DNA from: Streptomyces sp. WAC 01529
GTDB lineage: Bacteria; Actinomycetota; Actinomycetes; Streptomycetales; Streptomycetaceae
Assembly (NCBI RefSeq): GCF_003945545.1
Contig: NZ_CP029617.1
Span: forward strand, 5,379,001-5,443,000
Direction: 5' to 3'
Length of the DNA stretch: 64,000 nucleotides
The translations under genes were made by a program, and so were the position numbers. Below are positions 33,676 through 42,108 of the stretch, one piece after another; the stretch's first letter is position 1; every line of letters begins with the position of its first letter. The notes under the pieces were generated by a model, which had not been told where the DNA came from, ran no database searches, and saw only the letters and a list, made by a program, of their open reading frames with translations.

Positions 33676-34431
33676 GTGACTTTCGGTGAGCAGCCGGCGT
33701 ATCTGCGCGTCGCGGGTGATCTTCGCAAGAAGATCGTCGACGGTTCGCTCCCGCCGCACACCCGGCTCCCCTCGCAGGCCAGAATCCGCGAGGAGTACGG
33801 CGTCTCGGACACGGTCGCCCTGGAGGCGCGCAAGGTCCTGATGGCCGAGGGTCTGGTCGAGGGCCGCTCCGGCTCGGGGACGTATGTGCGCGAGCACCCC
33901 GTCCCCCGCAAGATCATCCGCACCGGGTACCGCGCGGTGAACGGCGGCTCGACCCCCTTCCGCCAGGAGCAGGCCGCCGACGGCGCGCGCGGCACCTGGG
34001 AGTCCCGCAGCGAGCAGGCCGAGGCGGGCGCCGGGATCGCCGAGCGCCTCGGCATCCGCCCGGGCGACCGCGTGATGTGCACCAAGTACGTGTTCCGGGA
34101 CGCGGGGGAGGCGATGATGCTCTCCACCTCCTGGGAGCCCCTCGCCGTCACGGGCCGCACCCCCGTGATGCTCCCCGAGGAGGGCCCGCTCGGCGGCTGC
34201 GGGGTGGTGGACCGCATGGCGGCCATCGACGTCGTCGTGGACAACGTCGCGGAGGAGGTCGGCGCCCGCCCCGGCCTCGCCGAGGAGCTGACCGCGCTCG
34301 GCGGCGTCCCCGGCCATGTGGTCATCGTCGTCCAGCGGACGTACTACGCCTCGGGCCGCCCGGTCGAGACGGCCGACATCGTCGTCCCCGCCGACCGGTA
34401 CCGCGTCGCGTACCACCTGCCCGTGAAGTGA
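33676..34431 (+). CDS. GntR-family transcriptional regulator (HutC/UTRA subfamily)
   Basis: 251 residues. The N-terminal winged helix is typical: YLRVAGDLRKKIVDGSLPPHTRLPSQARIREEYGVSD, then EGLVEGRSGSGTYV. The UTRA effector domain begins near residue 110 (RLGIRPGDRVMCTKYVFRDAGEAMMLSTSW) and ends with TYYASGRPVETADIVVPADRY. Such regulators bind small metabolites. GTG at 33676 with GGGAG upstream. Two inverted repeats in the preceding 100 bp may be its own sites. Similar proteins are common in Streptomyces (KorSA-like), and a specific ligand cannot be inferred. Confidence 0.93.
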   Translation: MTFGEQPAYLRVAGDLRKKIVDGSLPPHTRLPSQARIREEYGVSDTVALEARKVLMAEGLVEGRSGSGTYVREHPVPRKIIRTGYRAVNGGSTPFRQEQAADGARGTWESRSEQAEAGAGIAERLGIRPGDRVMCTKYVFRDAGEAMMLSTSWEPLAVTGRTPVMLPEEGPLGGCGVVDRMAAIDVVVDNVAEEVGARPGLAEELTALGGVPGHVVIVVQRTYYASGRPVETADIVVPADRYRVAYHLPVK

Positions 34432-34817
34432 CGCCCGGCGGCGAGCCCTGGAGATGGGCCTGGCTCGCCGGGGGGCGGGTTTCGGCTCTTTCGGGTCGAC
34501 CCTCGCGTCCCTCGGCTATGCGTCTTTCCCGTGCGAGACGCACACGCGGGGAACCCGCCGCCCCGCGGACCGAGGTGCTCACGCCCCAGGTGCCGACATC
34601 GCCGACTGCCCGTCCAGCGGGCCCCGGGGGCGCATCCACGCGGTGCGCCCCCGGCCGTTGTCGCCCCGATGGCCGATTGACTACGGCCTGCGTATCTCTT
34701 TGTGCAAACTCGTATCCGCTGAGTAAAGGTCGGGCGTAGGCTCGGGCATATGCGGATTGCGGTTTCCTTGGTGATCGAGGCGTGGCGCGCGCCGGGGGCG
34801 GCGAGCGGAGGAACGCG
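34432..34817. other. Intergenic region with hairpins
   Basis: 386 bp with no credible gene. TGCGTCT (34519-34525) pairs with AGACGCA (34536-34542). A stronger 11-bp stem, CCGGGGGCGCA (34624-34634) with TGCGCCCCCGG (34644-34654), is a likely terminator for the GntR gene. The last 130 bp is less GC-rich and presumably holds the promoter of the small gene at 34818. Confidence 0.6.
34624..34654 (+). terminator. 11-bp perfect stem-loop downstream of GntR gene
   Basis: CCGGGGGCGCA, 9-nt loop, and exact complementary arm; no T run follows, as is common in Streptomyces. Confidence 0.6.
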
Positions 34818-35006
34818 ATGAACGACGGGACGGTCCTGCTGCCCTGGTTCGTCATACGACAGGACGACGACGGCAACCGCTATCGCGTGGGCAGGTTCGC
34901 GACGAAGGCCGAGGCCCAGAAGATCGCGGACAGCCTCGACGATCTCGGCTCCGACCAGCTGTACTCGGTCGAGCGGCTGAGCCAGAACGGCGGCGGGCGG
35001 CAGTAG
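34818..35006 (+). CDS. Small conserved SPOR-like hypothetical protein
   Basis: 62 residues: MNDGTVLLPWFVIRQDDD, then YRVGRFATKAEAQKIADSLDD and YSVERL. The pattern of a strand, a glycine-phe, an alanine-rich helix and a second strand recalls the SPOR or amino-acid-track fold, but I do not claim the family. GGAGG lies 6 nt before ATG 34818, making this start much better than the longer open frame. No known function. It is 61 bp ahead of the Nudix gene. Confidence 0.75.
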   Translation: MNDGTVLLPWFVIRQDDDGNRYRVGRFATKAEAQKIADSLDDLGSDQLYSVERLSQNGGGRQ

Positions 35007-35067
35007 CCCAGGGGGCGGCGGGACCCGATGCGCCGGACATCTCCGGACAGGCCCTAGGCTCCCGCGC

Positions 35068-35466
35068 ATGAACGAACGCATTGTGGTGGGCGCGGCCCTG
35101 TACGACCAAGGGCGCCTGCTCGCCGCGCGGCGCAGCGCGCCCCCCGAACTCGCGGGCGGCTGGGAGCTGCCGGGCGGCAAGGTCGAACCGGGTGAGCGGT
35201 GCGAGGACGCGCTCGTACGCGAGCTGCGTGAGGAACTGGGCGTCGAGGCGGAGATCCTGGAGCGCGTGCCGGGCCAGTGGCCGCTCGCCAAGGGATACGC
35301 CCTGCGGGTGTGGAAGGCCCGACTCCGCTCGGGAGTGCCCGAGCCTCTCCAAGACCATGACGAACTGCGCTGGCTCGCCCCTGACCAGGTCTGGTCGGTC
35401 GAGTGGCTGAGCGCGGACGTGCCCGCGGTCACCGCGGCGCTCGAACTGCCGCACGTCGCGCACTGA
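35068..35466 (+). CDS. Nudix hydrolase (MutT-like)
   Basis: 132 residues. The Nudix box is complete: GGKVEPGERCEDALVRELREELG (GX5EX7REUXEEXG). The N-terminus IVVGAALYDQGRLLAARRS and GGWELPGGK fit the (deoxy)nucleoside triphosphate pyrophosphohydrolase branch, such as MutT or CTP pyrophosphohydrolases. Probable role is nucleotide-pool sanitation. No strong ribosome site precedes the ATG. The annotation is secure, the substrate is not. Confidence 0.95.
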   Translation: MNERIVVGAALYDQGRLLAARRSAPPELAGGWELPGGKVEPGERCEDALVRELREELGVEAEILERVPGQWPLAKGYALRVWKARLRSGVPEPLQDHDELRWLAPDQVWSVEWLSADVPAVTAALELPHVAH

Positions 35467-35602
35467 CACCTCCCGCGCACCTCCTACGCCGTTCGTGCCA
35501 CAGTGCGCCCCATTACGCGGTAAAGCCACCCAGATATCGGGTATGTGCCCATTAACCGCCCGAAATCGGACAGGTTCTGCCGATGGTCTGGAAGTGATCG
35601 GC

Positions 35603-36010
35603 GTGATCGACACCGAAGGCGACTGCGCCGAGTGGGACTTCCCCGCCGACCCCGGCGCCGTCCGCACCGCCCGCTCCGTCGTCCGCGAGCAGCTCGGCGA
35701 CTGGGGCCTCGCACCCCTCGGTGACGTCACCGCCCTGCTGGTGAGCGAGCTGGTCACGAACTCCCTGCGGCACGCCTCCGGGCCCATCGGCGTACGCCTC
35801 GTGCGCCCCGCCGACCCGCTGGGCACCCTCCTCGTGGAGGTGTCGGACCCGCTCCCCGACCCGCCGCTCGCCCGCACCGCCGCGCCCGACGACGAGGGCG
35901 GCCGCGGCCTCCAGCTGGTGGCCCGCTCCTCGCGGAGCTGGGGCACGCGTCCCGGCCGCCCGGGCAGCACGGGGAAGACGGTGTGGTTCGAGCTGGCGCT
36001 GCCGGGTTAG
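35603..36010 (+). CDS. Anti-sigma-like HATPase (RsbW/SpoIIAB type) regulatory kinase
   Basis: 135 residues of the Streptomyces ATP-binding family. The N-box is VSELVTNSLRHA; the G1/G2-like glycine region is DEGGRGLQLVARSS and the end reads GKTVWFELALPG. Similar domains bind ATP and phosphorylate anti-anti-sigma factors. The same domain, with the same GGRGLQLV and KTVWFELALP words, ends the next protein (36184-38901), suggesting a common origin by duplication. Start is uncertain: GTG 35603 has GGAAG 8 nt ahead and is used; GTG 35594 and ATG 35543 are alternatives. Confidence 0.85.
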   Translation: MIDTEGDCAEWDFPADPGAVRTARSVVREQLGDWGLAPLGDVTALLVSELVTNSLRHASGPIGVRLVRPADPLGTLLVEVSDPLPDPPLARTAAPDDEGGRGLQLVARSSRSWGTRPGRPGSTGKTVWFELALPG

Positions 36011-36183
36011 AAGACTTGCAGTGTGCGAAGGGCGTCGGGCACAAGAGCCGCACGGGCCAAAAAGCGACGAGTCCGTGCTGTGATCGTGAACGCCGTGTGG
36101 CGCGGCACCGTAGTGCTGGATACTGCGGTCAGCCGTACGCGGCGGCCGGTGCCGGACGCGGTGAGCTGGAGGGGACGGTTCGC

Positions 36184-38901
36184 GTGAGCGAGATACCAGC
36201 GAAGGCGACGGAGCCCGAGAGGCCGTCGGGCGACGCGCAGGCCGAGCGGCCGTCGGGTGACCCGGCGGCCGGAGAGTCGAGCGGTGACGCGGCGGGGGAG
36301 GGGTCCGGCGACGTGCCGGCCGGTCCGACGGCCGACATGACCTGGCAGAGCAGCCCGCCCGGCTCGATCTACGACTACATCAAGGTCGCCTCCTTTTCGA
36401 TCGGCCCCGACGGCCTCGTCGACCAGTGGAGCGTGCGCGCCGAGCGGCTGTTCGGCGTGGCCGCGCGCGACGCGGTCGGCAAGGACCCCATCGAGGCGTT
36501 CGTGCCGCCCGAGCTGCGCGCCGACGGTCACCGCAAGATGGCGGAGATCCTCGACGGACGGGAGTGGACGGGCATCGTCCCCTTCCGCGTGCCCGAGGGC
36601 GAAGGCGGCGGCGGACCGGGCGGGCCCGGCGGACGCGGACCCGGCGGACCGGGCATGGCGGGCATGGAAGGCATCGCCGAGGTCTACGTTATGCCGACCG
36701 GCACGGAGGAGGGCGAGCGGGCCGCGGTCTGCATCGTCGTCGATGTCCGCGCGCTCCGGCAGATCGAGACGGACCTCGCCTCCTCGCAGGCCATTTTCGG
36801 CCAATCTCCCTTCGGCTTCCTGTTGTTCGGCACGGACCTCAAGGTGCTGCGGGCCAACCGCCGCTTCGCCGAGGTCTTCGGCGGCGGCGTCGAGGACCAG
36901 CGCGGCCGCACCGTCCACGACTACCTGCCGCGCCACGAGGCCGACCGCATGGCCGCCGCGATGAAGCGGGTCCTGGAGACCGGCGACGCCGTCACGGACA
37001 TGCAGATCGTCGGCCCCACGCCCGGCGGCAAGGACCGCAGGCACTGGTCGATCAACCTCTACCGCGTGCACAGCGGGTCGGGCCGGCCCATCGGCGTCGC
37101 GGGGCTCGGCACCGACGTCACCCGGCGGCACGCGGCCGCCCGCGAGGCCGCCCAGGCCCGCCGCAACCTCGCCCTCCTGAACGAGGCGGGCGCCCGCATC
37201 GGCAACTCCCTCGACCTGGAGACGACCGCCAGGGAACTCCTCGACGTCGCCGTCCCCGGCTTCTGCGACCTCGCCTCCGTCGACCTCTACCAAGGCCTGC
37301 TCGACGGCGACGAGACGCCGCCCGGCCTCGCCGACGGCAGCGCGGAACTGCGCCGCGTGGCCTTCTCGAGCGCCGTCGCCGACGCCCCCTTCCCGGACGG
37401 CGGCTCGCCCGTCGACGTCGGCTCCGTGCACCGCTTCGCGTTCACCTCGCCCTGCGCCGACGCCCTGCGCGCGGCCCGCCCCCGGCTGACCACCGCGGAG
37501 GACGACGAGTCCGCGAGCCGGCTCACCGGCGGCCTCATCCAGTCGACGCTCGCGGTGCCGATGGTCGCCCACGACACCGTCGTCGGCCTCGCCCAGTTCT
37601 CCCGTACGAAGGGCAGCGAACCCTTCGGCGAGCGGGACCGGGCGCTCGCCGTCGAACTGGCCGCGCGCGCCGCCGTCTGCATCGACAACGCCCGCCTCTA
37701 CCGCCGCGAGCACGAGCGCGCCCTGATACTGCAGCGGTCCCTGCTCCCGCCCGGCGACCCCGAGGCGTCCGGCCTGGACATCGCCTGCCGCTATCTGCCG
37801 GGCAACGCGGCCACGGAGGTCGGCGGCGACTGGTTCGACGTCATCGAACTGCCCGGCCACCGCACCGCCCTCGTCGTCGGCGACGTCATGGGCCGCGGCC
37901 TGCGCGCCGCCGTCGCCATGGGGGAGCTGCGCACCGCCGTGCGCACGCTGGCCCTCCTGGACCTGGAGCCCGCCGAGGTCCTCTCCGCCCTCGACGAGAT
38001 CGCCCGCGGCCTCGGCAGCCCCGCCGGACCCCAGCAGAGCCCCCGAGCCGCCCGCAAGGCCGCGGACGCCGACCTCAGCGAGGTGTACCTCGCCACGTGC
38101 GTCTACGCGGTCTACGACGCCGTCACCCGCCGCTGTACGTTCGCCAACGCGGGGCATCTGCCGCCCGTACTCGTCGAGCCCGGCGAATCCGCGCTCATGC
38201 TCGACGTGCCGCCGGGCCTGCCGCTCGGGGTGGGCGGCGAACCCTTCGAGGACGTCGAGGTCGAACTCCCCGAGGGCGCCCTCCTCGCCCTCTACACCGA
38301 CGGGCTCGTGGAGTCCCGCGACCACCCGCTCGACGAGGGCCTGAACGCGTTCGTACGCGCCCTCAACGACGCGCCTCCCGCCCTGGAGGACGTCTGCGAC
38401 CACGTCCTCAACACCCTCGACACCCACCACGGCGAGGACGACATCGCCCTCCTGACGGCGCGTGTCCAGGGCCTGCCCGCCGAGCACGTCGGCGACTGGA
38501 CGCTGCCGCGCGACCCCAAATCGGTGGGCCGCGCCCGCGAACTGGCCTGCGACCAGCTGCGCGACTGGGACCTGGAGCGCCTCTGCGACACGGCGGAGCT
38601 GCTCGTCAGCGAGCTGGTCACCAACGCCCTGCGGTATGGCGAGGGGGAGATCAGACTCCGCCTCCTGCTCGACCGCACCCTGGTCTGCGAGGTCTGGGAC
38701 GGCGGCTTCGTCCAGCCGCGCCGCCGCCGGGCCCGCGACACCGACGAGGGCGGCCGCGGCCTCCAACTGGTCGGCCTGCTCAGCGCCGGCTGGGGCTCCC
38801 GGAGGACCCCGCGGGGCAAGACGGTCTGGTTCGAACTGGCGCTCCCCGACGGCGAGAACGAACCGATGGACCCGGCGGAGGCCCTGCTCAGCCTCTTCTG
38901 A
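36184..38901 (+). CDS. PAS-PAS-GAF-PP2C(SpoIIE)-HATPase regulatory protein
   Basis: 905 residues. After a low-complexity N-terminus (Ser/Gly/Pro/Asp-rich to about 50), PAS1 starts around FSIGPDGLVDQWSV and PAS2 around FGQSPFGFLLFG; a Gly/Pro-rich linker (about 140-160) joins them. GAF spans about 330-520, then the SpoIIE/PP2C phosphatase with ATEVGGDWFDVI, VVGDVMGRG, FANAGHLPP and YTDGLVESRD. A C-terminal HATPase (LLVSELVTNALRY, DEGGRGLQLVG) follows. Such proteins dephosphorylate an anti-anti-sigma and may also phosphorylate it, linking a sensed signal to a sigma factor. GTG at 36184 with GGAGGGG upstream. Confidence 0.93.
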   Translation: MSEIPAKATEPERPSGDAQAERPSGDPAAGESSGDAAGEGSGDVPAGPTADMTWQSSPPGSIYDYIKVASFSIGPDGLVDQWSVRAERLFGVAARDAVGKDPIEAFVPPELRADGHRKMAEILDGREWTGIVPFRVPEGEGGGGPGGPGGRGPGGPGMAGMEGIAEVYVMPTGTEEGERAAVCIVVDVRALRQIETDLASSQAIFGQSPFGFLLFGTDLKVLRANRRFAEVFGGGVEDQRGRTVHDYLPRHEADRMAAAMKRVLETGDAVTDMQIVGPTPGGKDRRHWSINLYRVHSGSGRPIGVAGLGTDVTRRHAAAREAAQARRNLALLNEAGARIGNSLDLETTARELLDVAVPGFCDLASVDLYQGLLDGDETPPGLADGSAELRRVAFSSAVADAPFPDGGSPVDVGSVHRFAFTSPCADALRAARPRLTTAEDDESASRLTGGLIQSTLAVPMVAHDTVVGLAQFSRTKGSEPFGERDRALAVELAARAAVCIDNARLYRREHERALILQRSLLPPGDPEASGLDIACRYLPGNAATEVGGDWFDVIELPGHRTALVVGDVMGRGLRAAVAMGELRTAVRTLALLDLEPAEVLSALDEIARGLGSPAGPQQSPRAARKAADADLSEVYLATCVYAVYDAVTRRCTFANAGHLPPVLVEPGESALMLDVPPGLPLGVGGEPFEDVEVELPEGALLALYTDGLVESRDHPLDEGLNAFVRALNDAPPALEDVCDHVLNTLDTHHGEDDIALLTARVQGLPAEHVGDWTLPRDPKSVGRARELACDQLRDWDLERLCDTAELLVSELVTNALRYGEGEIRLRLLLDRTLVCEVWDGGFVQPRRRRARDTDEGGRGLQLVGLLSAGWGSRRTPRGKTVWFELALPDGENEPMDPAEALLSLF

Positions 38902-38980
38902 CCCCACGCCTGACGCGGGGTCGGCTGCGCGTACGCGGGTGTCATGTGCTGACGTCCCCGGGCCAGGCGTGCTGATGTCC

Positions 38981-38998
38981 CACGCGGACGTCCGCGTG
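38981..38998. promoter_or_regulatory. 18-bp perfect palindrome in the convergent intergenic region
   Basis: CACGCGGACGTCCGCGTG is its own complement. It lies between the PP2C gene and the pspA gene (convergent, 208 bp apart), so it may be a terminator for either direction or an operator; imperfect GCGTGCTGA repeats flank it. Confidence 0.6.
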
Positions 38999-39109
38999 CT
39001 TGGCGTGCTGACACACGCAGGGGCGCGTGCCGACCCCGTCGGCCTCCTGCGGACGCCGGGCGGCTTCAGGATCGGGCGCTCGTGGTTCTCGCTCGCCCCT
39101 GGGCCCGCC

Positions 39110-39823
39110 TCACGTGGTCGCCTTGAGGGCGGCGAGGCGGGCCTCCACCTCCGCCGCGTCGCCCAGGCCGTCCAGCTCCTCGAACTGCGCGTCGAGCGAG
39201 GACGCGGCCAGCTCCTGCTTGCCGAGCGCCCGCGCCTCCTCGCGGCGCACCTTCTCCTCGAAGCGGCTCAGCTCGCTGGTCGGGTCCAGGACGTCGATGG
39301 TCCGGGCGGCGTCCATCATCTGGTTCTGCGCCTGCGCGGTCTTCGCCCGCGCCACCAGCTGATCGCGCCGCGACCGGAGGTCCGCCAGCTTCATCTTCAT
39401 CCGGTCGAGCCCCGACCTGAGCCTGTCCACGATCTCCGTCTGCGAGGCGATCGTCGGCTCGGCCGCCTTCGCCTCCTTCTCGCACTGCACCTGCCGCCCG
39501 AGCGCCACCTTGGCGAGCCGGTCGAACTTGTCGGCCTCCGTCGCGCTCCCGCCCGCCCGCAGCTCATCGGCCTTCCGGCTCGCGGCGAGCGCCTTGCCGC
39601 CCCACTCCACGGCCGCGTCCTGGTCCTCCCGGTGGTCCTGCTCCAGCATCCGCAGATTGCCGATGGTGGTCGCGACCGCCTCCTCGGCCTCCCTGATGTT
39701 GTCCGTGTAGTCGCGGATCAGCTGGTCGAGCATCTTCTGCGGGTCCTCGGCCTGGTCGAGGAGCGCGTTGATGTTCGCCTTGGCGAGCTGGGTGACACGG
39801 CCGAGGATGGTCTGCTTCGTCAT
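39110..39823 (-). CDS. pspA: PspA/IM30-family membrane-stress protein
   Basis: 237 residues. The family coiled coil runs through almost the whole chain: ILGRVTQLAKANINALLDQAEDPQKMLDQLIRDY, then AVATTIGNLRMLEQD, AKAAEPTIASQTEIVDRLRSGLDRM and LADLRSRRDQLVARAKTAQAQ. It forms oligomers on stressed inner membranes. ATG at 39823 with AAGGAGG 8 nt ahead. Same direction as the TPM-domain protein 58 bp upstream, and probably co-transcribed, so the two may cooperate at the membrane. Confidence 0.95.
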   Translation of the reverse strand: MTKQTILGRVTQLAKANINALLDQAEDPQKMLDQLIRDYTDNIREAEEAVATTIGNLRMLEQDHREDQDAAVEWGGKALAASRKADELRAGGSATEADKFDRLAKVALGRQVQCEKEAKAAEPTIASQTEIVDRLRSGLDRMKMKLADLRSRRDQLVARAKTAQAQNQMMDAARTIDVLDPTSELSRFEEKVRREEARALGKQELAASSLDAQFEELDGLGDAAEVEARLAALKATT

Positions 39824-39881
39824 GGCCTGGTCCTCCTTGTACGAGGGTCGAGGGACGTACGACGTGTTGTGCTGCCGGGCC

Positions 39882-42017
39882 TCAGAACCTGCCGCCCCCG
39901 CCCCGGCGCCCCCGCGTCCCCCCGCCGCCGAAGCTCCCCGGCCCGCCCCCGCCGAAGCCACCACCCCCGAAGCCACCGCCTCCATAGCCGCCGCGCCGCC
40001 CCCCGCCCCCGAGCAGCTCGCCCAGGATGATCCCGCCGAGGACCGCGCCACCCATGCCCCCGCCCCTCCCGTCGCCGATGCCTCCGCCGATGCCGCCGCC
40101 CGAGCCGGGACCCCCGTAGGGATTGCCGTAGCCGCGCACGTCCCGCTCGGCGAGCTGGTGCGCCTGCCGGGCCAGGGAGTCCGCCCGCTGGGCCGCCGCG
40201 AGCGCGGCCGTGGCGTCACCGTCCTCGGCGGCCTGCGCCTGCGCCAGGAGCCGCCCGGCCTCGGCCAGCCGGGTCCTGGCCTCGCTGCCGACGGCGCCGC
40301 GGTGCGTGGTGACGTAGTCCGTGGCCGCCCCGACGGCGCTGCGCGCGGTGAGCAGGGCCTGGGCGAGCAGAGCACGGGAGCGGCCTTCGGCGACCTCGCG
40401 CTCCCGGGCGCCCGCGAGCGCCGCGTCGAGGGCCGCGTCGGCCTCCTCCACGCGGCGCAGGGAGGCGATCGGATCGCAGGGCCCGGCGGCCAGGTGGCCC
40501 CGCACCTCGGCGACCACCGACTCCGCGCGGGCGACACGGCCCCGCAGGTCGGCGGTGGAGACCCCGGCCGCGGTGCCTTCGAGCAGGCCCCGCGCGTCCG
40601 CGAGGTCGGCCTCGGTCTCGGTGAGCGCCCCCGGCAGCCGCTCGGCGGCCTGCGCCAACTCGTCGGCCAGCCGGTCGACGGCGTCCACGAAGGTGCCCGC
40701 CTGGTCGACGGCGCCCTCGGCGGCCCGCAGATGGACGGCGGCCCGGCCGCTGTCGCCCGCGTCGACGGACTGCCGGGCCGCGTTGAGGTGGGTGGTGGCG
40801 AAGACGAGGCGGTCCTTGGCCTGCTCGACGTGGCCGAGAACCGCCGCGGAGGCGGTCGGCGCGTACGTCCCGCGGAGCCCGGCCAGGGTCTCGTCGGCCG
40901 CGCCGGTACGCGCAGCGACCTGCCGGAACGCCGTCTCGGCGTGCTCCAGGGCCTGCGGGGCGTTCTTCTTCAGGGCGCGCAGCTCGTCGAAGCCCGCGGT
41001 CTCCGCGTCCAGGCGGCGGTCGGCCTCCGTGCAGCGCGCGATGATCTCCTCCAGCATGCGGCGGCGGGTCGGCTCGTCCTCGGCGAAGGCGTCGTCCAGC
41101 TCCTGCCGCAGCCGGAACGCCGCCGTCAGCTCCGAACGCGCGTACGTCAGCGCCTCATCGAAGGGCCTGACCGCTTCCTCACCGAACTGCGCGGTGGCGA
41201 AGCCCAGCTCCTCGGTGCTGGTACGGATCGCGTCGTCGGTCTCGACGAGGAGCAGCCGGGCCCTCTTGTCCAGCTCCGGCAGCGGCGTGGGGGCCTTGCC
41301 CGCACGGCCGCCCGCGCCCCGGCTCCAGCCGCCGCTCGGTGTCGTACGCGTCGTGAGCCGCTTCTTGCGCCGCCGGTACGCGACCGTCGCCGCGACCCCG
41401 GCCGCGCCCGCCGCCAGCACGGGCAGCACCAGGTCACCGGCGACGGACTCGTCACCCCCGCCGGAATCGCCCCCGCCGGGGTCGGCCGCCCCCGGGGTGA
41501 GGGACGGGGTCGGCACGGGGTCGCCCGCGAGGACCGCCCGGTAGCCGTCCGCGGCGCCGATGGCGGCCCCGGCCCAGTCGTTCTCGCGCAGGGCGGGCCG
41601 GATCGCGGTGGTGGCGACCTCCTGGAGCTGCTCGTCACTGAGCCGCGAGCCGTCGTCCACGGAGTAGGCGAACTGCCGGTCGTGCGTGGCGACGGCGAGC
41701 AGCACGTCGTCAAGGCCCAGGCCGTTGCGCTCGGCGGTGGCGTCCGCCCAGCTCTGCGGGGAACGGCCGGAGAAGTCACGTACGTACACCACGAAGAGCT
41801 GTACCGAGCGGTCGTCGTAGAGCCGGTCCAGGGCCCGCTCGGAGGCGTCCTCGCGGTCCCCGAGCGCGCCCACCCGGTCGGTGGTCTGGCCGGTGCGGGA
41901 GAGCGTGACGGGGTCCTCGGCGGCGGCGGGCGAGGGGCACAGCAGCGGAAACCAGGCGAGCAGCACGGCCACGGCGACCGCGGCTGCCCGCGAGGTTCTG
42001 GACGGGGGCGGCGTCAC
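39882..42017 (-). CDS. TPM-domain (YgcG-like) membrane protein with Gly-rich tail
   Basis: 711 residues. Signal peptide or anchor (AAAVAVAVLLAWFPLLCPSPAAA), then the extracytoplasmic TPM domain, about 35-165 (LYDDRSVQLFVVYVRDFSG, WADATAERNGLGLDDVLLAVA). A membrane helix follows at about 195-215 (LVLPVLAAGAAGVAATVAY), a long coiled-coil region to about 620, and a Gly-rich tail (GGGFGGGGFGGGG, ending GGGGRF). TPM proteins are thought to be phosphatases or assembly factors at the membrane. It lies just upstream of pspA, which suggests envelope maintenance. GTG at 42017 is the only candidate; no strong ribosome site. Confidence 0.88.
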   Translation of the reverse strand: MTPPPSRTSRAAAVAVAVLLAWFPLLCPSPAAAEDPVTLSRTGQTTDRVGALGDREDASERALDRLYDDRSVQLFVVYVRDFSGRSPQSWADATAERNGLGLDDVLLAVATHDRQFAYSVDDGSRLSDEQLQEVATTAIRPALRENDWAGAAIGAADGYRAVLAGDPVPTPSLTPGAADPGGGDSGGGDESVAGDLVLPVLAAGAAGVAATVAYRRRKKRLTTRTTPSGGWSRGAGGRAGKAPTPLPELDKRARLLLVETDDAIRTSTEELGFATAQFGEEAVRPFDEALTYARSELTAAFRLRQELDDAFAEDEPTRRRMLEEIIARCTEADRRLDAETAGFDELRALKKNAPQALEHAETAFRQVAARTGAADETLAGLRGTYAPTASAAVLGHVEQAKDRLVFATTHLNAARQSVDAGDSGRAAVHLRAAEGAVDQAGTFVDAVDRLADELAQAAERLPGALTETEADLADARGLLEGTAAGVSTADLRGRVARAESVVAEVRGHLAAGPCDPIASLRRVEEADAALDAALAGAREREVAEGRSRALLAQALLTARSAVGAATDYVTTHRGAVGSEARTRLAEAGRLLAQAQAAEDGDATAALAAAQRADSLARQAHQLAERDVRGYGNPYGGPGSGGGIGGGIGDGRGGGMGGAVLGGIILGELLGGGGRRGGYGGGGFGGGGFGGGGPGSFGGGGTRGRRGGGGRF

Positions 42018-42108
42018 ATTTGGGAGCGTATGACCCCATACGGGGTGTCGCGACCCGGGGGAGCGCGGCCTCAGGTCTGCCCGCTCCAGACCCAGGGACG
42101 CGGCAGCC

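Noticed and set aside
34454..34726. A 90-residue plus-strand frame between GntR and the small gene
   Set aside because: Cys/Arg/Pro-rich, contains the arms of the 34624-34654 stem-loop, and lacks a ribosome site.
36007..38907. A 966-residue minus-strand frame opposite the PP2C regulator
   Set aside because: No domain recognisable and it mirrors the real gene exactly.
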